A stretch of 27,049 bases of DNA from JAVDCA01 sp035293985 (GTDB taxonomy: Bacteria; Pseudomonadota; Alphaproteobacteria; Rhizobiales; Xanthobacteraceae), in NCBI GenBank assembly GCA_035293985.1, contig DATGLS010000028.1, forward strand, positions 1-27,049, written 5' to 3'. The first letter of the stretch is position 1. The number at the start of each line of letters is the position of its first letter. This document shows, one piece after another, positions 6,384 through 14,156 of this stretch. The translations under genes and the position numbers were made by a program. Below the pieces are notes generated by a model that had not been told where the DNA came from, ran no database searches, and was given only the letters and a program-made list of their open reading frames with translations.

Positions 6384-7643
6384 TCAAGGTCGCATTTCGA
6401 GGCCGAGGGCCTGCAGATATCTGTGCTTGATGATGCCGTTGCGAAACGCGATTGCCGAGAGATAGTCGTCGAACGCGCGCTGCGCGACCGCGCGCGGCGG
6501 CAGCGGAATGTCGGCGCCGTTGCGGGCGCGGTTGACGTAGTCGGCGATCACTTGCCAGTCGGCCGGCTTCTTGACGGCCACGATGGTCGCCGGGCTCGCC
6601 ATGTTCTTGTAGGTCCACAGCACCAGGCCGACGCCGTTCGTCTCGTTCAGGCGGCGGAACGCCACCACCCAGTCCGCGTCCGCCTCGCCGGTCTCGGTCA
6701 GCACCAGGGGCACGTCGTAGCGGTCGCGGAAATTCAAGAGATTCTGGATCGAGCTGCGCTGCGGGCGGGCCCAGAACATGTGGTACGTGTACGCGACATT
6801 ACGGGCGAACGGGGGGCCGAGCGCGTCGACCGTGGTGCTCCAGCGGCCGCCGGTCAGAAACACCAGATGATTGGGATCGACGGCGCGGATCGCCGCGGTG
6901 ATCTCGTGCAGCAGCGGCTCGAGCCGCGGTTCGAGATACTTCGTGTCGTGATAGGGCGCGACCGGCTCGTTGAGCAGATCGTAGCCGAGCACGGCCGGCT
7001 CGTCGCGATAGCGCCGCGCCAGCACCTGCCACAGCCGCACCGTCAGCGCGCGGTCGGCCGGCACGTAGAACAGCAGCGGATAGCCGGAGCCGCCGTCGAA
7101 GCTCGCACCGGTCTGGCCGCCCGGCGCCGCATGCAGATCGAGGAGCACGCGCAGGCCGGCGGCATGCGCCCAGCCGAGCAGGCGGTCGATCAGCGCGTAG
7201 CCGGGGCCGTCGAAGATCGGCGCGCCATGCGCGTCGCGGCGCACCAGCATGGTCCAGTCCATCGGCACGCGCACCGTGTTGAACCCGGCCGCGGCGATGA
7301 AGCGGATGTCGTCCTCGGCGACGAAGGTCTCGCGAAAGCGCTGCCAGAAGGCGTCGGCGCCGGGGGCGCCGAGCAGGCGCGCGAACAGGTCTTGCATCTG
7401 CGCCCGCGTGGTGTCGCCGTCGAAGCCGAGCATGTAGGCTTCCGGCACCAGCCAGTGGCCGAGATTGACGCCACGCACCGCGAAGTCATGGCCGTCGGCG
7501 TCGACCAGGCGCTTGCCCTCGGCATGCACGAAACCGCGGACCGGCTCGGCGCGCGGCGGCTGGCCAAGCGGCGCGAGCAAGGCGCATGCGATGATGAAGC
7601 TTGCGATCGCGCGCGAGGCGTGAAACCAGACTTGAGGCCGCAT
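6384..7643 (-). CDS. Secreted glycoside hydrolase family 5 protein
   Basis: The protein has 419 residues and an N-terminal signal or anchor sequence (about 10-33). The GH5 TIM-barrel motifs occur in order: RGVNLGHWL (58-65), NTVRVPMDW (122-130), LDLHAAPGGQTG (169-179), LLNEP with predicted acid/base Glu226, YTYHMFWA (286-292), LTETGE with predicted nucleophile Glu317, and LVLWTYKN (340-347). It probably cleaves a beta-glucan such as beta-1,3- or beta-1,4-glucan in the periplasm or outside the cell; the exact subfamily cannot be read by eye. The ATG at 7643 has GAGG four bases upstream and begins the signal peptide. The frame is open far upstream, but that part has no features and overlaps the divergent permease gene. 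Confidence 0.87.
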   Translation of the reverse strand: MRPQVWFHASRAIASFIIACALLAPLGQPPRAEPVRGFVHAEGKRLVDADGHDFAVRGVNLGHWLVPEAYMLGFDGDTTRAQMQDLFARLLGAPGADAFWQRFRETFVAEDDIRFIAAAGFNTVRVPMDWTMLVRRDAHGAPIFDGPGYALIDRLLGWAHAAGLRVLLDLHAAPGGQTGASFDGGSGYPLLFYVPADRALTVRLWQVLARRYRDEPAVLGYDLLNEPVAPYHDTKYLEPRLEPLLHEITAAIRAVDPNHLVFLTGGRWSTTVDALGPPFARNVAYTYHMFWARPQRSSIQNLLNFRDRYDVPLVLTETGEADADWVVAFRRLNETNGVGLVLWTYKNMASPATIVAVKKPADWQVIADYVNRARNGADIPLPPRAVAQRAFDDYLSAIAFRNGIIKHRYLQALGLEMRP

Positions 7644-7763
7644 ACAACCTCGATCGTCGCCAGAATATTCGCCGGACCTGCTGTCGCGCGTGCTTGACGA
7701 CCGGCGATCCGATCGTCGAACATTCGTGCGGCACGTTATCCCGCCGCACAACCGATTTCGAGC
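7644..7763. promoter_or_regulatory. Divergent intergenic region between the GH5 and GntP-family genes
   Basis: These 120 bases separate two divergently transcribed genes and must hold both 5' regions. I see no clear operator palindrome or consensus promoter. Confidence 0.4.
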
Positions 7764-9119
7764 ATGGAAATCCATCAAGCCGCGATCGCGGCCGTATCGT
7801 TCGCGCTGATCATTATTCTCAGCCGGCGCACGAAGCTGCCGACCTTTCTGTCGCTGCTGATCGCGGCCTTTGCGTTCGAGCTCACCTCGCAGCGCGGCCT
7901 CGGCGCGAGCGGAGAGGCGATGAGCCTCGGCTTCGCCCAGACCGTGGAGACGGCGGGCTTCGCCATCCTGGCCGGGGCGATCGTCACCGCGATGCTCGAG
8001 GCGACTGGCGCGGCCGATCGCATCGCGGCGTCGCTTGGGAAGGGGCCCTTGCGCCACGCACCGGTGACGGCCATCCCGCTCGGCCTGCTGGCCGGTGTCG
8101 TCCCGTCCGCGACGGTAGCGCTGGCGCTGCTGCGACCCTGGTGCCGCGTCCTGCAAGGGCCATCGGCCGCCTCGCGCGCCGTCGCCACGACGACGCTTGC
8201 GCTCGCGCTGTCGGCCGGGCAGGCCTTCGTCTATCCATGCGTCGTCGCAGTCGCGACCGGCACGATCCTCAAGATCGGCCCGCTGTCGATGCTGCTGATG
8301 GGGCTTCCGCTCGCGCTGGCCGCAAGCCTCGTCGGCGGATTGTTCGTCGCCTGGGTTGCGCCACGCATCGTCGGCGCGGACCTGCTGCCGGCGAGGGTCG
8401 CGATGCCGGGCCGCGCCATGGCGCCCGACAAGGCCGGCCTCGCACTGCCGACCCTGCTGCCGATCGCCTTGCTCAGCGTCGCCGGATTTGCCCAGACCGC
8501 GACCGAGCCCCTCGGCCGCGATGGCCGCGATATTCTCGGCTTCTGGGCGAAGCCCGGCGTAATCCTCATCTTGTGCTTCGGCCTGATCGTCGCGCTTGCC
8601 TGGCGGATGCGCCCGCCGGGCGGCATGCGAACGCCGGGCGGTCTGTGGGCATCGAGGCGGACGTCCATCGAGCGTGCGCTGACCGCATCGGTTTGGCCGC
8701 TGCTCATCACCGGGATCGCGGGCGGCTTCGCGGCGGCGCTGCAGAATGCCGGCATGGCCGAGACGCTAGGCGAGCGCGTCTTTGCGCTCAAGCTCGGCCT
8801 CTTCGTCCCGTTCCTCGCCGCCGCGCTGATGAAGCTGCTGCAGGGATCGAGCCTGGTCGCCACGCTGACGGCGGCCGGCATCCTCGAGCCGCTGCTCCCG
8901 GCGCTGGGGCTCGACGCGGCGTCAGGCCGGCTGCTCGCGGCCGGCGCGATCGCGGCCGGCACGCTTCTCTCGCACGTCAACGATCCGTTGTTCTGGCTTG
9001 TGGGCGATATCGCCGGGCTCAACGCCACCGAGACGCTCGGCCTGCATTCGGCCGGCACGGCCATCCAGGCCGCTGCCGGCATTCTGCTGTTGTGGCTCGC
9101 GGGCGTCGCGCTGATCTGA
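7764..9119 (+). CDS. GntP-family gluconate / sugar-acid:H+ symporter
   Basis: The protein has 451 residues and is almost entirely hydrophobic, with about 12 or more membrane segments, as expected for the GntP family of inner-membrane permeases. The most telling motif is SHVNDPLFWLVGD near the C-terminus, matching the conserved SHVND.GFW segment of gluconate permeases. LLQGSSLVATLTAAGIL and GLLAGVVPSATVALALLRP are also family-like. Likely substrates are sugar acids such as gluconate, or an aldarate. The nearby glucarate dehydratase gene on the opposite strand supports sugar-acid use but does not define the substrate. The ribosome binding site is weak (GAG before ATG). Confidence 0.85.
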   Translation: MEIHQAAIAAVSFALIIILSRRTKLPTFLSLLIAAFAFELTSQRGLGASGEAMSLGFAQTVETAGFAILAGAIVTAMLEATGAADRIAASLGKGPLRHAPVTAIPLGLLAGVVPSATVALALLRPWCRVLQGPSAASRAVATTTLALALSAGQAFVYPCVVAVATGTILKIGPLSMLLMGLPLALAASLVGGLFVAWVAPRIVGADLLPARVAMPGRAMAPDKAGLALPTLLPIALLSVAGFAQTATEPLGRDGRDILGFWAKPGVILILCFGLIVALAWRMRPPGGMRTPGGLWASRRTSIERALTASVWPLLITGIAGGFAAALQNAGMAETLGERVFALKLGLFVPFLAAALMKLLQGSSLVATLTAAGILEPLLPALGLDAASGRLLAAGAIAAGTLLSHVNDPLFWLVGDIAGLNATETLGLHSAGTAIQAAAGILLLWLAGVALI

Positions 9120-9131
9120 CGCCGCACAACA

Positions 9132-9569
9132 TCAGCTGAAGCAGATCTCCAGCGCGCGGCTGGTACCTCTCATCACCTCGGTGACGAAGAGATCGTGCCC
9201 GCCGATGGCCGGGTGCGTCACGCGCACGGACTCGGACGCGATCGAAAATGCCGGCGGTGCGCTGAACGTGATCGCGAACGGCTGGCGGAACCGCGCTGGC
9301 GCGGCCGGTCCGCGGCGAACCTCGCTCAGCGTCACCGGGTGGGCGCCTACCGTGAACTGCGTGCCTACCAGCGGCTCGAAGTGCTCGGCGGCCAGGTCCG
9401 CCGGAGTCGACGGAAAGGCGGCGCTGGACCCGCACGCCTGCACGCCGCCGGCAAACAAAAGGGACGCCGCGGCGGTGCCGCCCAGCATGCCGGCGAGCGC
9501 CGGCCCGCCGGCAAAGAGCGTCACCGCGCCGCGCCGGCTCAGCCTGCCGGATTGATTGGTGTCGGTCAT
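9132..9569 (-). CDS. Tat-type exported protein with a DUF6916-like domain
   Basis: The protein has 145 residues. The N-terminus carries a twin-arginine signal, LSRRGAVTLFAGG (about residues 9-21), followed by an Ala/Gly-rich hydrophobic stretch ending VQACG. The mature part begins DLAAEHFEPLVGTQF and continues with VTLSEV, FRQPFAITFSAP, THPAIGGHDLFVTEV and a final LEICFS. This order of short conserved blocks resembles the DUF6916 family, whose biochemical role is not known. The start at 9569 has GGAGAGAGG upstream. It lies 187 bp downstream of gudD on the same strand and converges with the permease gene. Confidence 0.7.
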   Translation of the reverse strand: MTDTNQSGRLSRRGAVTLFAGGPALAGMLGGTAAASLLFAGGVQACGSSAAFPSTPADLAAEHFEPLVGTQFTVGAHPVTLSEVRRGPAAPARFRQPFAITFSAPPAFSIASESVRVTHPAIGGHDLFVTEVMRGTSRALEICFS

Positions 9570-9756
9570 GGTTGGCTGCCTCTCTCCTTTGCGCGCACCC
9601 CGTGAGCAAACGGCGCGGCGAGCCTCGAGTGATCGAATTCCGTGAAGCAACTGCGAAATGCCGAAAAAGAGTCGGCAACCGGAAGAATACGCCAGATGTG
9701 AGCCGGATGAAAGCAGCCTTCGCGTCTCGCGGCGTTTCGCCGAAAGCGTTCCCGGA

Positions 9757-11112
9757 TCACCGCACCAGGCACGGGCGCTTGTCGTCGAAGGTCCACCCCG
9801 GAATGAGGAACTGCATCGCGGCGGCATCATCGCGCGCGCCGAGGCCGTACTGCCGGTAGAGCGCATGCGCTGCGTCGATTGCGGCGCGGTCGATCTCGAC
9901 GCCGAGACCCGGCTGATCAGGGACCGCGATGCGGCCGCCGCGGATTTTCAGCGGCTCGCGGGTGAGCGCCTGGCCGTCCTGCCAGATCCAATGCGTGTCG
10001 ATCGCCGTCACGCGGCCGGGCGCCGCGGCGCCGACATGGGTGAACATGGCGAGCGAGATGTCGAAGTGATTGTTGGAATGCGAGCCCCAGGTCAGGCCGT
10101 TGTCGCGGCAGGTCTGCGCGACGCGGGTCGAGCCCTGCAGGGTCCAGAAATGCGGGTCGGCGAGCTGGATGTCGACGGCGCCGAGGCGCAGCGCATGCCC
10201 GAGCTGGCGCCAGTCGGTCGCGATCATGTTGGTCGCGGTCGGAAGACCGGTGGCACGGCGGAACTCGGCCATGATCTCGCGGCCCGAGAAGCCGGCCTCG
10301 GCGCCGCACGGGTCTTCGGCATAGGCGAGGATGTCGTGCACATCCCGGCACAGGCGAATTGCCTCGTCAAGCGACCAGGCGCCATTCGGATCGAGGGTGA
10401 CGCGCGCCGTCGGGAAGCGGCGCTTGATGGCCGTGACGGCTTCCATCTCCTGCTCGCCGCGCAGCACGCCGCCTTTGAGCTTGAAGTCCGCAAAGCCGTA
10501 GTGGTCTTGTGCCGCCTCGGCGAGGCGCACGACCGCCGCGGCCGTCATCGCCTCCTGGTGGCGCAGGCGAAACCAGTCGCCCGTCTCGTTCGCCCCATCC
10601 GCATAGGGCAGCGTGGTCTTGCGGCGATCGCCGACGAAGAACAGGTAGCCGAGCGTCTCGACGCTTTTGCGCTGCTGGCCTTCGCCGAGCAGCGCCGCAA
10701 CCGGCAGGCCGAGATGCTGGCCGAGGAGATCGAGCAGGGCCGCCTCGACCGCCGTCACGGCGTGAATCATCACCCGCAGGTCGAACGTCTGCCTGCCGCG
10801 TCCGCCGGCATCGCGATCGGCGAACTTGGCATGCATCGCGGCCAGGATGTTGTTGCAGGCGCCGATGGTCTGCCCGACGACGAGATCGTGGGCGTCCACG
10901 AGCGTCTGCCGGATTTTTTCCCCGCCCGGCACCTCGCCGACGCCGGTGTGACCCGAATTGTCGGTGAGGATGACGATGTTGCGGGTGAAGAAGGGCGCGT
11001 GCGCGCCGCTGAGGTTGAGCAGCATGCTGTCGCGGCCGGCGACCGGGATCACCTCCATGGCGGTGACCACCGGCGCGCCGGCGAAGCCAGTGCGAACTGC
11101 GTGCTCGATCAT
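9757..11112 (-). CDS. gudD: Glucarate dehydratase
   Basis: Dehydrates D-glucarate (often also L-idarate) to 5-keto-4-deoxyglucarate in the cytoplasm, the first step of aldarate catabolism. The protein has 451 residues, and E. coli GudD has 446. The enolase-superfamily active site is complete: base Lys213 in FKLKGG, metal ligands Asp241 (LDPNGAW), Glu266 (AEDPCG) and Asn295 (TATNMIATD), and base His345 (WGSHSNNH). The C-terminus GWTFDDKRPCLVR is diagnostic of the family. The ATG at 11112 has GGAGAG five bases upstream. It lies 48 bp downstream of the MFS gene and is probably in the same unit. The next pathway enzymes are not in the window. Confidence 0.95.
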   Translation of the reverse strand: MIEHAVRTGFAGAPVVTAMEVIPVAGRDSMLLNLSGAHAPFFTRNIVILTDNSGHTGVGEVPGGEKIRQTLVDAHDLVVGQTIGACNNILAAMHAKFADRDAGGRGRQTFDLRVMIHAVTAVEAALLDLLGQHLGLPVAALLGEGQQRKSVETLGYLFFVGDRRKTTLPYADGANETGDWFRLRHQEAMTAAAVVRLAEAAQDHYGFADFKLKGGVLRGEQEMEAVTAIKRRFPTARVTLDPNGAWSLDEAIRLCRDVHDILAYAEDPCGAEAGFSGREIMAEFRRATGLPTATNMIATDWRQLGHALRLGAVDIQLADPHFWTLQGSTRVAQTCRDNGLTWGSHSNNHFDISLAMFTHVGAAAPGRVTAIDTHWIWQDGQALTREPLKIRGGRIAVPDQPGLGVEIDRAAIDAAHALYRQYGLGARDDAAAMQFLIPGWTFDDKRPCLVR

Positions 11113-11160
11113 ACGGACTCTCCACGGTGGCGCCCTACGCCTCTGGAACGATCTCTCCGA

Positions 11161-12573
11161 CTATATCCGTGATGCCGCACGGCGCGGCAACCACACGGCC
11201 GCGATCGCGCCGGCGAACGACAGCAGCGCGGTCACGGCGACGGCGGCCGCAAATCCGCGGCTGAAGCCGGCCGCGCTGGCACGGCCGCCGAACAGCCCGA
11301 ATGCCGCGACTGCCAGCGCGACCCCGAACGCGCCGCCGAGCTGGCGGATCATGCTCAACACGCCGGACGCCTTGCCGATCTGCGCGGCCGCGACCGCGCT
11401 GACGACGCTCTTCTGCACGATCGGGATCGCGAGGCCGAAGCCGACCCCTGCCGCAATCATCGGCACCACCAGGGCGCCGTAGGGGACGTCCGGCGCGGCG
11501 ACGAATGCGAGCCATGCGAGTCCCAGCCCCTGCAAGGCGAGCCCGAGCACGACGGCGAGCTGCTCCCCGCAACGCGCCGGCACGGGGGCGCCCCGCGGGG
11601 CGGTGACGAACAGCGCGATGCCCCACGGCAAGAGGCGCAGGCCGGCCTCGAGGGCATCTTGCTTGAGCACGACCTGCTGGAATTGCGCCATGAAGAAGAT
11701 GGCGCCCATGACGGAGCCATTGAGCAGAAACATCGCCGCATTGCCGGCCGCGAACGTCCTGATCTTGAACAGGCTCATCGGCACCATCGGCTGCGCGCAG
11801 CGCCGTTCCCAGCGCACGAAGACGAGGGCGCAGACGACGCCGACGGCGAGGAACGCGACCGTCTGCGGGTTCGCCCAACCGAGATCGTTGCCGCGCACGA
11901 GGCCCAGCTCGAGGCCGAGCATGCCAATCGTGACCAGGGTGAGCCCGACGAGATCGGCCTTTGCGGGCGGCCCAAACGCCTCGGGCAACCGACGGGCCGC
12001 GAGGAACGCCGCGACGATGCCGATCGGCACGTTGAGCCAGAAAATCCACTGCCAGGCGAGGCCGTAGGTGATCGCGCCGCCGACCACCGGCCCGAGCACG
12101 CTCGAAAGCGCGGTGACGCTGCTGTAGATGCCGAGCGCCCAGCCGCGCCGCTCGGGCGGAAAGGCCGCGGTCACCTGCGCGAGCGCCATGGGCATCAGGA
12201 TCGCGGCGCCGACGCCCTGGACGGCGCGCGCCGCGATCAGCCAGCCGACGCTCGCCGCGAGCGCGCAGCCGGCCGACGCCGCGGTGAAGAGAAGGAGCCC
12301 GATCACGAATACGCGGCGGCGGCCGTAGCGGTCGCCCGCGACGGTCGCGGTCATCAGCAGCACCGCGAAGGTGAGAATGTAGGCGTTGACGGTCCATGCC
12401 AGCGCCCCGACCGGCGCTTGGAAGTCGCGGCCGATCTGATCGAGCGCGGTCGAGACGACGAGCACGTCGAGCGCGATCATCAACGACGCGGCCGATGTGA
12501 GGGCGAGCACCCAGATCTGGGATTTGGTGTTGTGGGAGCTGGTGTGCGGTTTCCCGTTGATCGGATCGTCCAA
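11161..12573 (-). CDS. MFS transporter, DHA2 (EmrB/QacA-like, 14-helix) family
   Basis: An inner-membrane secondary transporter of about 470 residues. Family signatures are ALDVLVVSTALDQIGRDF in TM1, the motif A-like GDRYGRRRVFVIG, and WIFWLNVPIG typical of DHA2 drug:H+ antiporters. The number of hydrophobic segments fits 14 helices. The best start is TTG at 12573 (MDDPINGK...): GGGAGG lies seven bases upstream. ATG alternatives further upstream add a long Arg/Pro-rich stretch and run into the divergent gene. It precedes gudD by 48 bp. Known glucarate importers belong to another MFS family (ACS, GudP), so efflux of a drug or metabolite, or an unusual sugar-acid role, remain open. Confidence 0.88.
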   Translation of the reverse strand: MDDPINGKPHTSSHNTKSQIWVLALTSAASLMIALDVLVVSTALDQIGRDFQAPVGALAWTVNAYILTFAVLLMTATVAGDRYGRRRVFVIGLLLFTAASAGCALAASVGWLIAARAVQGVGAAILMPMALAQVTAAFPPERRGWALGIYSSVTALSSVLGPVVGGAITYGLAWQWIFWLNVPIGIVAAFLAARRLPEAFGPPAKADLVGLTLVTIGMLGLELGLVRGNDLGWANPQTVAFLAVGVVCALVFVRWERRCAQPMVPMSLFKIRTFAAGNAAMFLLNGSVMGAIFFMAQFQQVVLKQDALEAGLRLLPWGIALFVTAPRGAPVPARCGEQLAVVLGLALQGLGLAWLAFVAAPDVPYGALVVPMIAAGVGFGLAIPIVQKSVVSAVAAAQIGKASGVLSMIRQLGGAFGVALAVAAFGLFGGRASAAGFSRGFAAAVAVTALLSFAGAIAAVWLPRRAASRI

Positions 12574-12580
12574 AGCATTG

Positions 12581-12586
12581 CCTCCC
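12581..12586 (-). promoter_or_regulatory. Ribosome binding site that decides the TTG start of the DHA2 transporter
   Basis: GGGAGG on the minus strand ends seven bases before TTG at 12573. The only nearby ATG (12579-12577, minus) is out of frame with the transporter. Confidence 0.65.
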
Positions 12587-12760
12587 GTTGCGATGGCCTC
12601 GCGCCGCGGCCGTGGAGCACAGTGCGCGATGCGGTTACGACGACGGGCGTGCGCGGAAGGATGCGGGGAGGGAGATGGAATTATTTTTGTCGTGGCGCGA
12701 ATCCTTTGCGGGTCGCGCAACGTCTCGGGAGCGGTACGGCCAACAGAAAGGTCACTTGCC

Positions 12761-13057
12761 ATGCCCCTGAGACTCATCCGCTACCGCGCCAAGCCGGAAA
12801 AGGCGCAAGAAAATCAGCGACTTGTCGAAGACGTCTTCGCCGAGCTGCAGGCCCAGGCTCCGCCGCAGGCGCGCTACCTGGTGCTGCGGCTCGCCGACGG
12901 CACGTTCTGTCATCTGGTCGACGACGAGGGGAAGGCGATCGCGAGTCTCTATGCGTTCGCGGCGTTCCGCCGCGGCAGCGAGGCGCGTCGTCTCGACGAG
13001 CCGCAGCAGCTCGAGGCGACGGTGGTCGGCAATTATCGTATGCTCGCCGGATCCTGA
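12761..13057 (+). CDS. Small conserved-type protein, probable dimeric alpha/beta-barrel (ABM-like)
   Basis: The protein has 98 residues with no signal peptide or membrane segment. The N-terminal strand MPLRLIRYRAK, then a helix-forming ENQRLVEDVFAEL and the strands ARYLVLRLADGTFCHLV, suggest a ferredoxin-like ABM fold (monooxygenase or stress-response barrel). This is judged from pattern only; no catalytic residue can be assigned. The ATG at 12761 has AAAGG about ten bases upstream. The ECF sigma gene begins eleven bases after its stop, so the pair is probably an operon. Small enzymes next to SnoaL-bearing ECF factors are a known arrangement. Confidence 0.6.
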   Translation: MPLRLIRYRAKPEKAQENQRLVEDVFAELQAQAPPQARYLVLRLADGTFCHLVDDEGKAIASLYAFAAFRRGSEARRLDEPQQLEATVVGNYRMLAGS

Positions 13058-13068
13058 GCCCCGATCAT

Positions 13069-13980
13069 ATGGACCCCGCCGGACAAGATGCCTCCGCTTC
13101 CGCGCCGTTCGGCGCGGAAGCCCTCGAGCAGCTGCTGGTGCGGTTGCGACCGCGGCTGCATCGCTACGCCGCCCGCATGCTCGGCTCGGTGATCGACGGG
13201 GAGGACGTCGTGCAGGAAGCGTCGATCAAGGCGATCGAGGCGGTGGAGGGATCCGCCGCGATCGCCAATCCTGGGGCTTGGCTTTTTCAGATCGTCCACA
13301 ACACGGCGCTCGATCTTCTGCGTCGGCGTGCGCGCCAGCCGAAGCTCGGCGGCGACGAGGAGCTCGCCATGGTCTCCGATCCGCTCGACGAGGTGCATCA
13401 GCGCGAAGCTGCAGCCGCGGGGCTACATTTTTTCATGCGCCTGCCGGTGGCGCAGCGCAGCAGCGTGATCCTGATGGACGTGCTCGGCTATTCGCTCGAC
13501 GAGGTCGGTGGCATCACGGGGGCGAGCCTTCCGGCCGTTAAAGCGTCCCTGCATCGCGGGCGCGAGCGCCTGCGGGCGGTTCTGCGCGAGCCGGACGATC
13601 GGCCGCCGCCGACGATGAGCCCGGCCGAGCGGGCCCGGCTCGAGGCCTATGTGGGGCGCTTCAATGCGCGCGACTTCGAGGCGCTGCGCGACATGCTGGC
13701 CGAGGACGTCCAGGTCGATCTCGTGACACGGACGAGGCTCAAGGGCCGCGCCGAGGTCAGCGGCCGCTATTTCGGCAACTACGCGCGCGCCGATGACTGG
13801 CACTTTGCGCCGGGCTTCGTCGATCGCCGGCCCGCGCTCATTGCCAGCGATCCGCGCGATCCGGCGGGCCGGCCGACCTATTTCATGCTGCTGGAGTGGA
13901 CGGCCGATCAGGTCGCCAGGATCCGCGATTTCCGCCATGCGTCCTACGTGATCGACGGCGCGGAAGTGCTCGGCGCGTAA
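13069..13980 (+). CDS. ECF sigma factor with C-terminal SnoaL-like domain
   Basis: The protein has 303 residues. Sigma region 2 covers about residues 20-90 (LRPRLHRYAARMLGS, EDVVQEASIKAIE, NPGAWLFQIVHNTALDLLRR). Region 4 covers about 115-170 (LPVAQRSSVILMDVLGYSLDEV, then the helix-turn-helix GASLPAVKASLHRGRERL). After a Pro-rich linker a SnoaL/NTF2-like domain starts at about 186 (ERARLEAYVGRFNARDFEALRDMLAEDV). ECF factors of this type usually lack an anti-sigma gene and are controlled by the C-terminal domain; none is seen here. I could not see the exact ECF41 tail motifs (NPDKV, DGGGK), so the group is uncertain. The ATG at 13069 has no strong ribosome binding site, and coupling to the upstream gene is possible. 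Confidence 0.87.
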   Translation: MDPAGQDASASAPFGAEALEQLLVRLRPRLHRYAARMLGSVIDGEDVVQEASIKAIEAVEGSAAIANPGAWLFQIVHNTALDLLRRRARQPKLGGDEELAMVSDPLDEVHQREAAAAGLHFFMRLPVAQRSSVILMDVLGYSLDEVGGITGASLPAVKASLHRGRERLRAVLREPDDRPPPTMSPAERARLEAYVGRFNARDFEALRDMLAEDVQVDLVTRTRLKGRAEVSGRYFGNYARADDWHFAPGFVDRRPALIASDPRDPAGRPTYFMLLEWTADQVARIRDFRHASYVIDGAEVLGA

Positions 13981-14156
13981 GGCGGAAAATATTCAAGGCT
14001 CGTTAAGCTTGCGACGCTACGTTCGCGTTGGAACTGCGTGATTCTGCCTGCCCTCCGTACCTCCTCGGTCGCGCGCGCTACCCCCTCGGGTCCGGCGTTG
14101 ATGGACGTGCGTGCAGGCGGCGGACGTCGCGCCTGCACGACCCGGGGGAAATGCCG

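Noticed and set aside
7644..8156. Upstream extension of the GH5 frame
   Set aside because: The extension lies opposite the permease gene, is Arg-rich and featureless, and the signal peptide begins at the ATG at 7643, which has its own ribosome binding site.
9658..11172. 504-codon open frame antisense to gudD
   Set aside because: Shadow of a complete gudD with all active-site residues; no ribosome binding site or family features.
12688..12724. Possible ECF41-type promoter TGTCGTG ... CGTC upstream of the ECF operon
   Set aside because: The spacer is 26 bases, far from the roughly 16 expected, and the -35 match is imperfect.
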